The position numbers were made by a program, and so were the translations under genes. The notes below the pieces were generated by a model. It saw nothing but the letters and a program-made list of their open reading frames with translations. It was not told where the DNA came from and ran no database searches. From Solanum dulcamara (taxonomy: Eukaryota; Streptophyta; Magnoliopsida; Solanales; Solanaceae), in NCBI RefSeq assembly GCF_947179165.1, contig NC_077239.1:32378134-32442133 (forward strand): DNA of 64,000 nt, written 5' to 3'. Shown piece after piece: positions 1-11,496 of this stretch. Every line of letters starts with the position of its first letter. Positions within the stretch are counted from its first letter, which is position 1.

Positions 1-1852
1 GCTTGATGTTAGAAACAAACTAAATTGAAGTCGTAGTAGGTAAATTGAAGTCGAGTAGTGTGTTATTGTTGTGGTGCTGAAGGTTGGGGGTGGTTTAATT
101 TCGTTTTCCAGGATGTAAAGTTTTCAAAAATGGGTATGGTTGCTTCTGGTTGCAGCCACATGACCCTCCTTTTTGTATGGTAAAAGATTTTATGAAATAA
201 AGGCTAAGAACTCCATTTTGGTATCGTAGTTCGGAGCTAGTTGTTTGGAGTTGTATTGGGTAATGTTGAAGTGATTTATTTATATATATTCTACTGGTTG
301 TTGTTGTTTGTATGGTTGATGATATTTTGGCCGAGTTGAAATCTCGGGGATGTTGAAGTTATAGGGGAGATGCTGCCCAATTTTTGATAACTTCAGAGCT
401 AGTAATAAGCTATTAAGGGAAATGGATAAGGAAATGATTCCTATGGATACGTGGATGTAGAGTTTGAAATTGGAAAGTGAAAGTTTAATAACCATAGTAT
501 TACTTTCATATTGAATAGGTTTAAGGGACGACGAGGCGAACGTATTAGGAGTAATTCGTAAGAGGTATGTAAAGCTAACCGTTCCTTCTTTTGGCATGTC
601 TTTGGCATAAGTATGTAAAGATAACCTTTCTTTCTCTTGGAATGTTTTGACATAAGTATATAAAGCTAATCTTTCTTTTTGGCATGGTTTTTATGAAACA
701 AGTATATGACTTTTATATGATTCCAAGGAAGTTCTTATTCGTAGAGCCGCTAGGATGGACAACTTCTTGATTTTTCAAAGGATATTTTATCGTGCCTAGA
801 TACGTGTATATGATTGCAAAAGTTCTATTTGGATATAACTCATAGTGATATTCAAAAGGTACTTGATACGACTCTTGTCTTGATTTTTGAATAATAGCTC
901 ATTTTGTTAACTCCATCGAGTCACAAAAATGATTTAAAGTGCATTTAGTTTCTCACTACTCCACTCGTAGATGCCTTAATGCTTCCTTCACCGAGCCCGA
1001 GTTAGGTTTTGTTATCGTGCATACTTCTCTGCATTATTTGCCATGCCCCGACGTGAGGGGGCAGGTATGCCCTGTATATGGGTTTGATTTGTGGAGTTAT
1101 GATGTGCCATGTACACATATGATTTGATATGAACTGATACGACCATCTGATATGATATGATCTTTTATAGAGATATTTCCTACTCTGGAGTTATGATGTA
1201 CTGTGGAGATAGTGATGGGGAGGCGACCATGGTTTGTTCACCGAGTCCCATAATGGGGCCGGATATGGCATATGTTTTTCTGCATACATTATCTGTGATT
1301 ATGAAAAACATTTTGATATTCAGGATATTTTGCTTATTTTTACACCTTCTGTTCTGGTAATGGCTTTACCTATTACAGTCCATACTTTACATACTCGGTT
1401 CATTGTCTGTACTGATCTCCTTTCTTCAGGGGATGTATTACATGCCCGCAGGTACAAACGCTCAGTTTGCTGATCCGCTCGCTTAGGACATCCACCCTGT
1501 TGGTTGACAGTGCTCCTTTGTCCGGAGCCCTATTTTGGTACTAACTCTTATATTGTACATTTGTACATATTGGTTAAGGGTACGATGGGACCCTATCCCA
1601 TTATATGACTAGGCTATCATTATGTAGAGGTATGTAGACTTGTGATGTGGATTATGTATATATATTTTGGGCTTTTTGTTCCGTGATGGCCTTAACGACC
1701 CTCTTGTGCTATATCTGTTCTCATGCGCTCTCTAGCGACCCCTTTTTGATTTCTACTTTTGTTTATTCTACTAACACGCTAAGTGGGGCTAAGGGTATGT
1801 ATAGGTTCCCAACTCGGGTACCAGTCATAGCCTACGGAGTTGGATCGTGACA
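1..1852 (+). mobile_element. Partial LTR (T0) of a Tekay-type chromovirus, 3' portion
   Basis: The sequence runs parallel to the two LTRs of T1. Its first bases match the T1 LTR near 9115 and 16545, and it ends in the same CCTACGG...CGTGACA terminus at 1852. It also carries single copies of the 'caccgag...gggccgg' motif seen in the other LTRs of the family. No primer binding site follows. Position 1853 instead starts integrase sequence of element A on the minus strand, so this is either the right end of a complete insertion or a solo LTR whose left part lies outside the window. The reading frames inside it (for example 1157-1360, 1647-1850) resemble no known protein. Confidence 0.8.
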
Positions 1853-2350
1853 ATATTGTCCCCATCCTCTGGCACTGGTTGCAACTCTTTACATACCCTG
1901 CAACATCTTTAAACAAAGTTAGCGAAAAGAATCTAGATTGAAGTACCTTATGAGTAGTGTGCTCACCTTTATGATGGACATCATATGGTGAAGAGTGGAA
2001 ACTATATAGCACTTGGCGCACCTCAACTTTGGGTAAATATCTTCTCATCATCCTGTCGGTACCCCACTTGACCAGATACGACTCATCCCATATGTGCAAT
2101 GGCACCTCATAAGCCAACCTCTTATTTTGTTGTGTAGTTGTGCCTAATGGTAATACTCCACTTATCAAATAATTTACAATATCTACATACCACGATAACT
2201 AGGACATCTCCATAGCCAACAACTGCTCATCCAGGAAATCTTCTTAAATCTACCTTTGTTCCCCAACATGTGATGAACTCTCCATCCTGGATAGGTGGTC
2301 AGCAATCTAATTTTCACAGCCCTTACGATCCTTGATCTAAATATCAAACT
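1853..2350 (-). pseudogene. Element A (Athila-type): integrase N-terminal zinc-binding part, truncated
   Basis: The minus-strand frame reads from the linker after RNase H into the integrase HHCC zinc domain. A stretch with HSSPY and a HH pair is followed by VLQSRFF and then CNQCQRMG, the C-x2-C end of the zinc site. In retroelement integrases this domain binds zinc and helps multimerise the enzyme. The frame is cut immediately after the CNQC motif, where the T0 LTR has inserted, so the catalytic core lies outside the window. The motif spacing and the HSSPY signature are typical of Athila-type Ty3 elements. No function is expected. Confidence 0.8.
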
Positions 2351-2366
2351 CTTGGAGCAATAATAT

Positions 2367-2946
2367 TCATCTGATTAGCCGCAACTTTGAATATTTTTTG
2401 TTGAATAGGTACCTAATAGCTGTATGATTAGTGTACAAAACCACCTTAGTACCTAGCAGATAAGATCTGAATTTGTCAAATGCATACACCAGTGCCAACA
2501 TCTCCTTCTCAATAATTGTGTAGTTGGTCAGCTTTGCATCAAGAGTCTTACTCGCATAATATGTGGAGTGGAACACCTTATCTTTTTGTTGTACCGTACA
2601 ACCCCTACTGACACATCACTAGAATTGAACATCATATCAAAACAGGCAACTTTCAGTTGGGAGCTATAAGAATTAGGGCCTTAGTTAGCCTTTTCTTCAA
2701 CAACTCAAATGCATGCATACATTTATCATCAAAAATAAATCTTACCTCCTTCTCCAAAAGACTGTACATGGGTCTGGAAACCTTGGAAAAATCCTTGATG
2801 AATCTTTTATATAACCCAACATGTCCCAAAAAGCGTCAGACACCCTTCACTGAAATTGGAGGAGGTAATCTTTCTATCACTTCTATATTTTATCTATCCA
2901 CTTCTCACCATTGCTTTGGCACTTTATGCCTGAGAACTATGCCTTC
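2367..2946 (-). pseudogene. Element A: RT connection and RNase H, decayed
   Basis: The C-terminal part (2367-2576) reads YYASKTL, an EKEMLALVYAF helix, YTNHTAIRYL and KLRLIR, the usual order of an RNase H domain. RNase H removes RNA from the RNA:DNA hybrid during reverse transcription. Upstream frames give a connection region with several stops and shifts. Two acidic positions that normally serve catalysis are changed: the Asp of the CDAS-like motif reads as FNSS near 2620, and the Asp of the TDH motif reads as Asn. Both are G-to-A changes on the coding strand. The domain is not expected to be active. Confidence 0.8.
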
Positions 2947-3640
2947 TCAAACCAGAAAATGACACTTCTCCCTATTTAGCACCAAATTTATCTCTTTGCA
3001 CCAAGCTAGAACTTTATCAAGATTTGTCAAACACAGCTCAAAGGACCCCCCAAAGACTGAGAAGTCATCCATAAACACTTTGACAAAATCCTCCACCATA
3101 TCATGAAATATTGCCATCATGCATCTTTGAAAGGTGGATAGTGCATTATAAAGTCCAAAGGGCATGTGTTTTAAATCATATGTCCTATATGGACATGTAA
3201 ATATGGTTTTTTCCTTATCTTCAGGGGAAATTGTGATCTGATTATATCCTGAATACCCATCCAGGAAGAAGTAGTATTCTTTCCGAGACAACCTGTCAAA
3301 CTTTTTTGTGGCATTATTCAACTTGTGGTAGTCCATACAAATTCGCCATCCAGTGATAGTTTGGGTTGTGATCAACTCATTCTTATCATTTATGATCAAA
3401 GTCATCCCACCCTTCTTTGGTACACACTGGACTAGATTTACCCACTTACTATATGAGATTAGGTAGATAATACTTGCATCTATCCACTTAATAAATTCCT
3501 TTCGCAAAATATCCTTCATCGTGGGGTTGAACCTTTGTTGAGGCTATGTAGTGGGCTTATATGCTTCCTCCATAAAAATTCTATGCATGCACAAAGTTGG
3601 GCTAATCCCATGGATGTCAGCCATTTGCCAACCCATTACT
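2947..3640 (-). pseudogene. Element A: reverse transcriptase
   Basis: The minus-strand frame at 2947-3519 (190 residues) contains, in order, the finger motif CVPKKGG, CMDYHKLN, FLDGYSGYNQI (first catalytic Asp), MPFGL and FMDDFSVFG (the YXDD-type box, both Asp present). It ends in NREKCHFLV. About a dozen residues that normally lie between the MDYRKLN and LDRL segments are missing without loss of frame. A further conserved finger segment sits upstream behind stops (up to about 3640). This is the polymerase domain of an Athila-type Ty3 pol. The catalytic triad survives, but stops on both sides and the deletion make it a pseudogene. Confidence 0.88.
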
Positions 3641-3642
3641 TT

Positions 3643-4448
3643 CTATCCCATTTTTAGCACCTCCAAAGATGCTTTCATCTGCATTTCAAAAAAAGTAGAC
3701 GAAAGGATTACAGGTAAATTATCATTAGAGACTAAGAAAACATACCTAAGATGCAAAGGAAGAGGTTTTAACTCTAACTTAGGAGCTTCATCAATGGATG
3801 GCCTGGGTGGAGGACCCAACACTCTGTTCAATGGCTCCATGTATTTTATCCACATGCTAATATTTGGAATATCTAAGACACTAGCCAAATCCTGTGCTTC
3901 AACATCACAATCAGTGTCTTGGACTATAAGCACTCTTTTTAAGGGGTCCTTTGCGAACACACACCTTGCTACCACTTCCTCATCAATCACAGTAATTACA
4001 GACAACTACTCATAGATAGAAGGAAACTTCATTGTCTTATATACATTGAAGAACTTTACATTGTCATGGTCCCTCATTGTTAGTCTCCCAACAGCCACAT
4101 CTATTAGTGCACCCCAGTTGCCAAAAATGGATGTCCTAGAATGAAAGGAACTTTTGGGTCTCGCTCAAAATCTAAGATGAAAAAGTCCACAGGAAAAATG
4201 AGAGATCCCACTTGGACTAAGACATCCTTAATTATACCATCCGGCCTAGCCATAAAGCGATCTGCCAGTTGCAATAATATTGTGGTAGTCTTAGGATTTC
4301 CCAATCCTAATTTCTTGAACATAAATGTGGGAATAAAGTTGATATTTGCACCCAAATCACAGAGTCCTCTTGCATTTATGCACCTACCAATCATAACCTG
4401 CACAATGAGACTACTTGAATCTTTTTGCTTAGCTGGGATCTTATTCAA
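3643..4448 (-). pseudogene. Element A: aspartic protease and protease-RT linker
   Basis: The frame at 4104-4448 (114 residues) carries CDLGA at the active-site position and, further on, FILGHPFLATG, the C-terminal LGRPFLAT-like signature of Athila proteases. The retroelement protease cleaves the Gag-Pol polyprotein. The frame at 3643-4005 is the linker to reverse transcriptase and has the PKLELKPLP segment that is common in Athila elements. About 100 bases between the two frames contain stops, so the polyprotein is broken here. The protease active-site triad itself looks unchanged. Confidence 0.85.
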
Positions 4449-4459
4449 TATTCTAGAAC

Positions 4460-6226
4460 TACACTCTCAGTAAGTGACACTATCTCATACTTAACTCAGC
4501 CAACCTGATCTTGTTGGACATAATGTCCTTAACATACTTGGCATACTTTGGGATATCCTGCAAAACATCAATCAAAGGAAAATTAATGCGTACTTGTTTT
4601 AGCATTTTGACGAACTTCTCAAAGCATTCATCCTCCTTCTTCGTTTTGAACTTTTATGGAAATGGAGGATCTGGTTTTGATGTTAATTCATCATTAGCCT
4701 TTGGCCTATATGGCTCACTTTTATCATATTCCTTTCCTTTGTGTTTTCCCTCAATAGCTATTTTAAGGGGCCAACTCCACTAGTGGGTGACCACTACAAG
4801 TGCTTACTGTTTTACCTACATTGTGTTTAGATCAGTCAAACCTCCTTGATGGTGAGAGTTTTGTGCACTTTCCAATCGGCCAAACTATTTCTCTAAGTTC
4901 AGGAGGGCTAATTGATTGTTACGGACATCCGTAATTAGCTTTTCCTAATCAACCATTATATATTTAAGTATATCCTATATACTCATGTTTCTCGAATTAC
5001 TAGTTTGCTGACTTCCCTAGCCTTATTGATTGTAGTGCTGTCCACTACCCTGCGGCCTATACTGATTATACCCTTGGTACTGATTTTCATTTCTACTCCA
5101 TGAGAAGTTTGGATGGTTTCTCCAATTTGGGTTGTAGGAGTTACCATAATTTTGGTTACCTCCACCCTTTGATGTATTTCCAACAAAGTTTACTGAGTCT
5201 GGATTTGGTCCACAATACTCAGATACATACACACTGCCGCCACACACTTCACACCATGTTTGTTACTGTTGCACCACATTCACTAGGGCCTACTGCTGTC
5301 CTAATGCTAGATTTTTGAAGTGAGTGTTCATCATATTCTGCATGGATGTAATTATGCTGTCAATTGTGTCACTGCATCCAGCTCAAGATCCCCAGCAATC
5401 TTCTACATTATTGGTCTGGATCCTCTTCCATTCCACTCAGAATTTCCTTGAGATATGTGATTCAACAAGGTATATAACTCAGCATATGTTTTCTCCAAAG
5501 CTTGCCCACCTACCGAAGAATCAAGAAGAATCTTGATATTGGGTTTCAAGCCTTCAATAAAGGAATGACCAACACATCATTAGTTTGGTGGTGATGAGGA
5601 CATAAAATCAACAAGGATTTAAATCTATCCCAAGCTTGGTATAAATTTTGTCCTCCCTTTTATTTAAAACTTGAGATCTCACTCTTTAGCTTTGCTGTCT
5701 TGCCTGAGGGGAAAAACCTTATCAGAAATTTCTTTGCCAAATCATCCCATGTAGTGATTGAATTTGGTGGCTCAGATTTTGACCACTGCTTTGCCTCTCC
5801 CAAATAGAGAAAAGGAAAATAAAGTGACTCTCAAATTGTCTAGAGATACCCCTATAGGATTATATGTGTCACTAATCTCTAAAAAGTTCTTGATGTGGAC
5901 TTGAGGATCTCATGCGGTAAGCCCATGAATTATCCATTTGTTTTCAAAAGATGCACCATGTTATGCTTGAGCTCGAATACCTCCAGCTACCAGTTTCTTG
6001 ATACTGAAAGTAACATTAGTGGCGAGTGGGATTGCCACGTCGCATACTGTCATAGGTTACACTTCTTCCATAACCTCTTGCTCATGTTCAACTTGAGGTA
6101 CGGGATATTGCTGAACCATCTGTCTCCTTTGTTGATGTAAGAATATTTGACTCAGCCAACGACTTTACAATCTCTCCATTTTTTCTTGTGTAGTAACAAA
6201 AGTTATCTGCAAGAAATGAAAGCTAA
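4460..6226 (-). pseudogene. Element A: gag, strongly decayed
   Basis: The capsid part is recognisable in broken minus-strand frames at about 5500-5950. It includes segments such as GVSLDNLR, FPSGKTAKL and LCPHHH, the order found in Athila Gag. A nucleocapsid-like stretch at 5023-5247 reads GGSVYVSEYCGPNPDSVNFV and continues into a Gly/Asn/Tyr-rich region with NPNWRNHPNFSW. Gag forms the virus-like particle. Many stops and at least several frameshifts separate the pieces, and no continuous frame exceeds about 75 residues. The gag start cannot be fixed exactly; it should lie shortly before the primer site at 6297. Confidence 0.75.
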
Positions 6227-6296
6227 CATCAAGTCGTCAACACTTATTACAAATAATTTACAAACTCAAAAATTAAATAATTGCTGATTTTAAGTT

Positions 6297-6314
6297 TTTC
6301 GGCAACAACGCCAA
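6297..6314 (-). other. Element A primer binding site, tRNA-Asp type
   Basis: On the minus strand the sequence reads TTGGCGTTGTTGCCGAA. It resembles the TGGCGCCGTTGCCGGGGA site that plant Athila elements use to pair with the 3' end of tRNA-Asp, with several C-to-T and G-to-A differences. Its position fits exactly: it lies between the gag leader and a sequence that behaves as the LTR of A. Confidence 0.7.
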
Positions 6315-6315
6315 A

Positions 6316-7174
6316 AACTTATTGATCTAAAAAGCACACATAAGTGCACGTGATCAATCAAGTAATACAGTGACTCTTTCAAGCAGGAATATCGAACCCA
6401 AAGGACCTTACTTTAACAACTAATCAATTTCAAACACAATTAAATAAATATGCTAGTGCAAAAGAGTTGGAAAATTGGTTTGTTAAAACTAATGCTTATA
6501 AAATTAAGACTATTAATAAATACTAGCAGATGATCCAGTTTCACTGGAAAATTAAAATTAAGGAAGATTCTAGGGCTGCAACTATAAATAAGTTCAAGCA
6601 TAAGATTTCTCACTTTGGTTTCCAACATGCCATTAGATTACTAATTTACAAGGTTAATTATACGATCATGGTCTCTTAACCTCTAATCACCAACCACAAT
6701 TGGCAGTCTAACTATATAATTGAGCGAGGATAGACTTCAAACAACCATGGAGCTTTAAGCTATCATCTTGTCTATCAACCAAATGCAGTATATAGGTATA
6801 TATAACAAGTATCCTATATACGAATCATTCTAAGATTTACCCTAGAACAAACACATTCCCTAGATTCCTTGTTCTATCCTCCTATTCATTTCCCGAGTTC
6901 AATGTGGATGATAAATTTATCCTAATGTTGGCCAGAGATTAAAATAGTAAGAGCTAGAATGTAAGAATAATTATATACAACAATCCATTTTCAACCAAAG
7001 CTATATAATATTACACCATTACTTATATCCACAACCCTAGAAAAGGGAAAATTAGCTACTCATCATTAAAATCAACATCCCAAATTATTTTATAAGAATT
7101 CAAGCAATTAATGAAATAAAAGAGTAGAGAATCAATAACCCTAGCAATCGTTCTTCTCTCTCTTGTTCATGTTC
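6316..7174 (-). repeat. Element A LTR, proximal (R-U5) part
   Basis: This AT-rich stretch begins right after the primer site of A and lacks any gene. Its first 150 bases include a 'sagcaggaatatcgaaccc'-like segment common in this position in plant Athila and Tat LTRs. It ends at the T1 insertion point. The same LTR continues at 18918 on the far side of T1, as shown by the T1 target duplication and by a TATA box there reading towards this segment. Confidence 0.65.
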
Positions 7175-7720
7175 TATTACACCCCATACTTTTGTACCTT
7201 GGAACGCGTTCTTAAGTCTCTTAAGTTTTATGGAAGAATCGTAAGCCTCTTAAGTTTCTTAAGGTTTCCTAAAGTTTCTTAAAGCTTCTAAAAGCTTCTT
7301 AAGACTTCTTAAGATTATTAAGAGTTGGCATGTGAGACGGATAATCTATAACGCTATCAAACAACTCTATGGAAAGGAGAATGTGATACCCCATAGTAGA
7401 GAAAATTGAAAATAGAGTTATAAGAATCCAGAAGAAGTTGGAGATCGAATGATGAGTCATAGGACACGACTTATTTACGTAAGCTACCAACTTGGAAATC
7501 TTACATACTTAAGCTACTGGAGTACATACCAAGCTTACGTAGCAAGGATTACATAGATTTGTAAAGTAAGATGAGATGACGAACCCACGAGGGGGAGAAG
7601 AGAGTGCCACATAGCAGCATGAGAGAGTGCCACCTGACAAAAGCTGGAGAAATGGCGGTGGACCCGCGCATGCCACATGGAAGCCTATGATTGGAGGAAA
7701 GGGGTGTGTTGTCCCAATGA

Positions 7721-7820
7721 GGGCTTGACACGTGTCATTACTTAGGGCTTGACACATGTCACCACTTAGGGCTTGACATGTGTCACTACTTAGGGGTTGA
7801 CACATATTACCCCACTTAGG
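7721..7820 (+). promoter_or_regulatory. U3 array of 24-bp units with ACGT-core palindromes (T1 5' LTR)
   Basis: Four units of about 24 bases start at 7721, 7745, 7769 and 7793, each of the form GGGCTTGACACRTGTCACYA followed by CTTA. The centre of the first unit, TGACACGTGTCA, is a perfect palindrome around an ACGT core, the kind of site bound by plant bZIP and bHLH factors. The array ends just before the TATA box. The matching array in the 3' LTR has three units and that of T2 about two. Confidence 0.75.
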
Positions 7821-7824
7821 AGGA

Positions 7825-7838
7825 CTATATATATATAT
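7825..7838 (+). promoter_or_regulatory. TATA box of the T1 5' LTR
   Basis: CTATATATATATAT lies directly downstream of the palindrome array and is conserved at the equivalent place in the 3' LTR (16139-16152). It is the only strong TATA candidate in this LTR, and its place at the U3/R border is as expected for an LTR promoter. Confidence 0.7.
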
Positions 7839-7880
7839 GTATTATGACTTGTTAAAGTTCCATACTTATCTAGAAAATTC

Positions 7881-9644
7881 AAGAACAAGAAAGAAGAGAA
7901 GAGAAGAAACTAGAGAGGGAGAGAGCCACGGTTTTGGAAGGAAAAAAAGGTGAGTTCTTCGATTTCATTCCACGAATTAATTATCTAGGGTGTACCACGA
8001 TGTTATGACGGTATTATTAATTAAAATTTATGATTTGGATTATCCCAAAACATTAGCAAACTGCCACAAAGTTTTAGGCATGCTAAAAGAACTTCGGAGG
8101 CAAGTTTCGATGAGTTTGACAAGTTTCGAGAAAGGTAAGGGCTTCCCTTTCAAATTGGAATTTATGATGATTTTATGAGGTATATTAAATGTCTTAGATA
8201 AGGTTGTAAGTGGAAAAGTTGCATAAGAATGTTTGACGTTAGAAAAAAACTAAATTGAAGTGGTTGTAGCTAAATTGAAGTTGAGTAGTGGGTTGTCGTT
8301 GTGGTGCTGCAGGTGCAGCTGTTTGGGTTGTGTGTTGCAGGAATTTAAAGTGTTTTAAAAAAGGTTTGGGTTCTTCTGGTTTCAGCCAAATGACCCTCCA
8401 TTTGGTATGGTTAAAGATTTTGTGAAATAAAGATTAAAACCTCTATTATCGTATCGTAGTTTTGAGCTAGGTGTTTGGAGTTGTATTGTGTAATGTTGAG
8501 GTGGTTTACTTGTATATATTCTTCTGTTTGTTATTTTTGGTATGGTTGTTGATACGTTGGTCTAGTTTAAATCTCGGGGATGTTGAAGTTACAGGAGAAA
8601 TGATGCCCGATTTTCGATAGCATCGGAACTAGTAACAAACTAGTCAAGGGTAATGCATAAGGAAATGACTCCTATTAGTACTTGGTTGTAGAGTGGGATA
8701 TTAGAAAGTGAAAGGTTATTAATATTAGTATTACTTTCATGTCAAATAGGTTAAGGAGGTACAAGAACAAGAAATAAGAGAAGAGAAGAAACTAGAGAGG
8801 GAGAGAGCCACGGTTTTGGAAGGAAACAAAAGGTGAGTTCTTCGATTTTGCTCTGTGAATTAATTATCTAGGGTGTACCATGATGTTATTAAGGTGTTAG
8901 TAATGAAAATTTATGGTTTGGATAATCCCAAAACATTAACAAATAGCCACGAAGTTTTAGGCACGCTAAAGGGACTTCCGAGGCAAGTTTCGACGAGTTT
9001 GACGAGTTTCGGGCAAGGTAAGGGATTTTCTTTCAAATTGGAGTTTATGATGTTGTTATGATGTATACTACATGTCTTAAATAAGGTTTGAAGTGGAAAA
9101 ATTATATAAGGATGCTTGACGTTAGAAACAAACTAAATTGAAGTGATTGTAGCTAAATCGAAGTCGAGTATAGGGTTGTCGTTGTGGTGCTGTGGGTGAA
9201 GCTTGTTGTGTTTCGTGTTGCAGGGATTTAAAGTATTTTAAAAAGGGTGTGGGTGCTTCTGTTTGAATCCACACGACCCTCCGTTTGGTATGGTTAAAGA
9301 TTTTGTAAAATAAAGATTAAAAACTCTATTTTCGTATTGTAGTTTGGAGCTAGTTGTTTGGAGTTGTATTGTGTAGTGTTGAGGTGGTTTACTTGTATAT
9401 ATGCTTCTGGTTGTTGTTTTTGGTATAGTTTTTGATACTATGGTCTTGTTGAAATCTCGGGAATGCTAAAGTTAAAGGAGAAATGCTGCCCGATTTTCGA
9501 TAGCATCGGAACTAGTAACAAACTAGTCGAGGGTAATGGATAAGGAAATGACTCCTATTAGTACTTGGTTGTAGAGTGGGATATTAGAAAGTGAAAGGCT
9601 ATTAATATTAGTATTACTTTCATGTCAAATAGGTTAAGGAGATA
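7881..9644 (+). repeat. Tandem duplication of 882 bp inside the T1 5' LTR
   Basis: The segment 7881-8762 (from AAGAACAAGA through TTAAGGAGG) recurs at 8763-9644 in direct orientation with only scattered differences. The 3' LTR has it once (about 16198-17080), as does T2. The junction near 8760 joins the two copies at a short shared CAAG, compatible with a microhomology-mediated duplication. Because LTRs of one element are identical at insertion, the duplication most likely happened after insertion. Confidence 0.88.
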
Positions 9645-10587
9645 TCAAGGCAAGCTGAATTTCAATTAATCCCGAAAAAGGTATGTGAAGCTTTCTCTTG
9701 GCATGTCTTTGGCATAAGTATGTGAAACTATACTTCTTTTGTTTTGGCATATCTTAGCCTTAAGTGATTGATATACAAAATGTATGGATAATTCAATTCA
9801 TAGAACCCCAATTATGACTCATAAGTCTTATTCACTTCTCGATTGTAGAATTCTTATACTAGTTGAGTTATTGCCTCTCAAGGCTTCTATATGATGGAGA
9901 GTAGTAAGTATGTGAAGTTATCTCCTTTCGTTTGGCATGTTTTGGCATAAGTACGTAGAGCTACCTTTATTTCCTCTTTATATGTCTTTGATATAAGTTT
10001 GGTGCTATGATGGTAAGGTAATGCAATGATAAGGTTATGATACTGAGCCCATGATGGGCCGGGTACGATATATGTAAATGATGACCCCTTAAGGAAAAGT
10101 AGAGGCTAGGTAAAGCTTATTCTTTGTCTTCCTTTGGCATGTCCTAATTGTAAGTAAAATATGATACGAGCTCTGTGGTAAATCCACTTTTAAGTCCTAA
10201 ATGTAATTCGTATCTCTTATTCACTTCTGAATGTCAAACTCATGTAGTAAGTTGAGCTACTTTCCTTGAAATCTATAGGTTGAGAAGTACTGGATGCACA
10301 AGCTCCTAGTCCTAAGGACTATGTGACGACGGATATCACTGATTTTATGAACTGTTAGTATTACTTTAGTACATGTCTAGGGTCCCCGAGGTCCTAAGTG
10401 ATATAGGCCTCTATGGCATTTAAAAGGCACTCGAGATGGCTACACTACTATTCTGGTCCTCGAACGATAGCTTAATCTTCTTACATTGTCGAGTCTCTGA
10501 TAATGATTTAGATTGTATATAGTTACTCACTACTTTATTCGTGTGTACTGTAATACATCTTTCACCGAGTCCCAGGCCAGCTATAAT

Positions 10588-10836
10588 ATAATTATTATTA
10601 TATGGTATATGGATTATTCCAAACATTTCTCGGCATTACTATATGACATGTGGATCGGACCGAACGTTCCTCGGCATTTCTATATGATACGTGGATCAGA
10701 CTAAATGTTCCTCGGAGTTACTATATGATATGTGAATCAGGCCGTCATTCCTCGACATTATTATACAATGTGCGGATTAGGTCGTACGTTCCTCGGCATG
10801 TACTTACTATATACATAGATCGGGCTGTACGTTCCA
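10588..10836 (+). repeat. 41-bp minisatellite in the T1 5' LTR
   Basis: Units starting with CTCGGCATTACTATATGA begin at 10629, 10670, 10711, 10751 and 10792, that is with a 40-41 base period, and a partial unit precedes them. Each contains GTGGATCGG and (A)CGTTC. The same array is found in the 3' LTR at about 18020-18276. It is absent in this form from T2, which carries a different array. Confidence 0.8.
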
Positions 10837-11485
10837 CAGCGCTAATAATATATATGTGTTTATGATGACTGAATGATGTAAAGGTACACCGAGCCCCCTA
10901 ATGGGCCGGGCACAGTACGTGATAGTAATATGTATGACTTTCTTTTATACGATGTGAGTACAGTAAATGGTTAAATTTTATACTTGCCCCTACATCCCTA
11001 CGCGAACTATAATTTCCTTATGATTTCTATGCTTTACATACTCAGTACATATGTCGTACTAAACCTCCTTTTTCGGGGGGGCTGTGTTTATGCCTGCAGG
11101 TATAGATACATACCATTGCGATCTGTCAGCGTATGAGTTCCACTAAGCAGTTCAGAAGCATTTCATTGTGCCGGAGCTTAGTTTTGGTATTAACCCTCGA
11201 TGTATATATTTATTTGTTAATGGGTACGGTGAAGGCCCTATCCCGCCTTATATTACTGTTCTTACTCTTAGATGTCTGTGGACATGTATGTGGGTTGTGT
11301 ATCGGTTGTATATGCATGTATGTACCATGGTGCCTATTATAAGCCTCGTCGGCTTATAGGTTATCCTTTCTATTGATGTGATATAACTTAAATAGGGGAA
11401 AGATTTGCTTACAGATAACAGGGATATATGCGAGTGCCCAGTTTGGGCACCCATCACGGCCTACGAGATTGGGTCGTGACAAAAG

Positions 11486-11496
11486 TGGTATCAGAG
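11486..11496 (+). other. T1 primer binding site (initiator Met-tRNA type)
   Basis: TGGTATCAGAG follows the 5' LTR after a four-base spacer. It matches the TGGTATCAGAGC site that most plant Ty3 and Ty1 elements use with the 3' end of initiator tRNA-Met. It fixes the LTR/internal border and the plus orientation of T1. Confidence 0.85.

Larger units (their letters stand above)
7175..11481 (+). repeat. T1 5' LTR with internal duplication
   Basis: The start TATTACACCCC matches TGTTACACCCC of the 3' LTR at 15449, and the end GGGTCGTGACA is directly followed by the primer site. It is about 840 bases longer than the 3' LTR because 7881-8762 is repeated at 8763-9644. It contains, in order, a CTTAAG-rich stretch (7200-7330), a 24-bp palindrome array (7721-7820), a TATA box, the duplicated block, and a 41-bp minisatellite (10588-10836). 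The short open frames within it match no known family. Confidence 0.88.

Noticed and set aside
1157..1473. Hydrophobic frames resembling membrane segments
   Set aside because: They lie within the T0 LTR; the same place in T1 and T2 has no open frame.
3551..4015. 154-codon plus-strand open frame
   Set aside because: Antisense of the protease-RT linker and RT entry of element A.
11486..11496. TGGTATCAGAG as part of a tRNA-Met gene
   Set aside because: Only the 3'-end complement is present, directly after an LTR, which is what a primer binding site requires.
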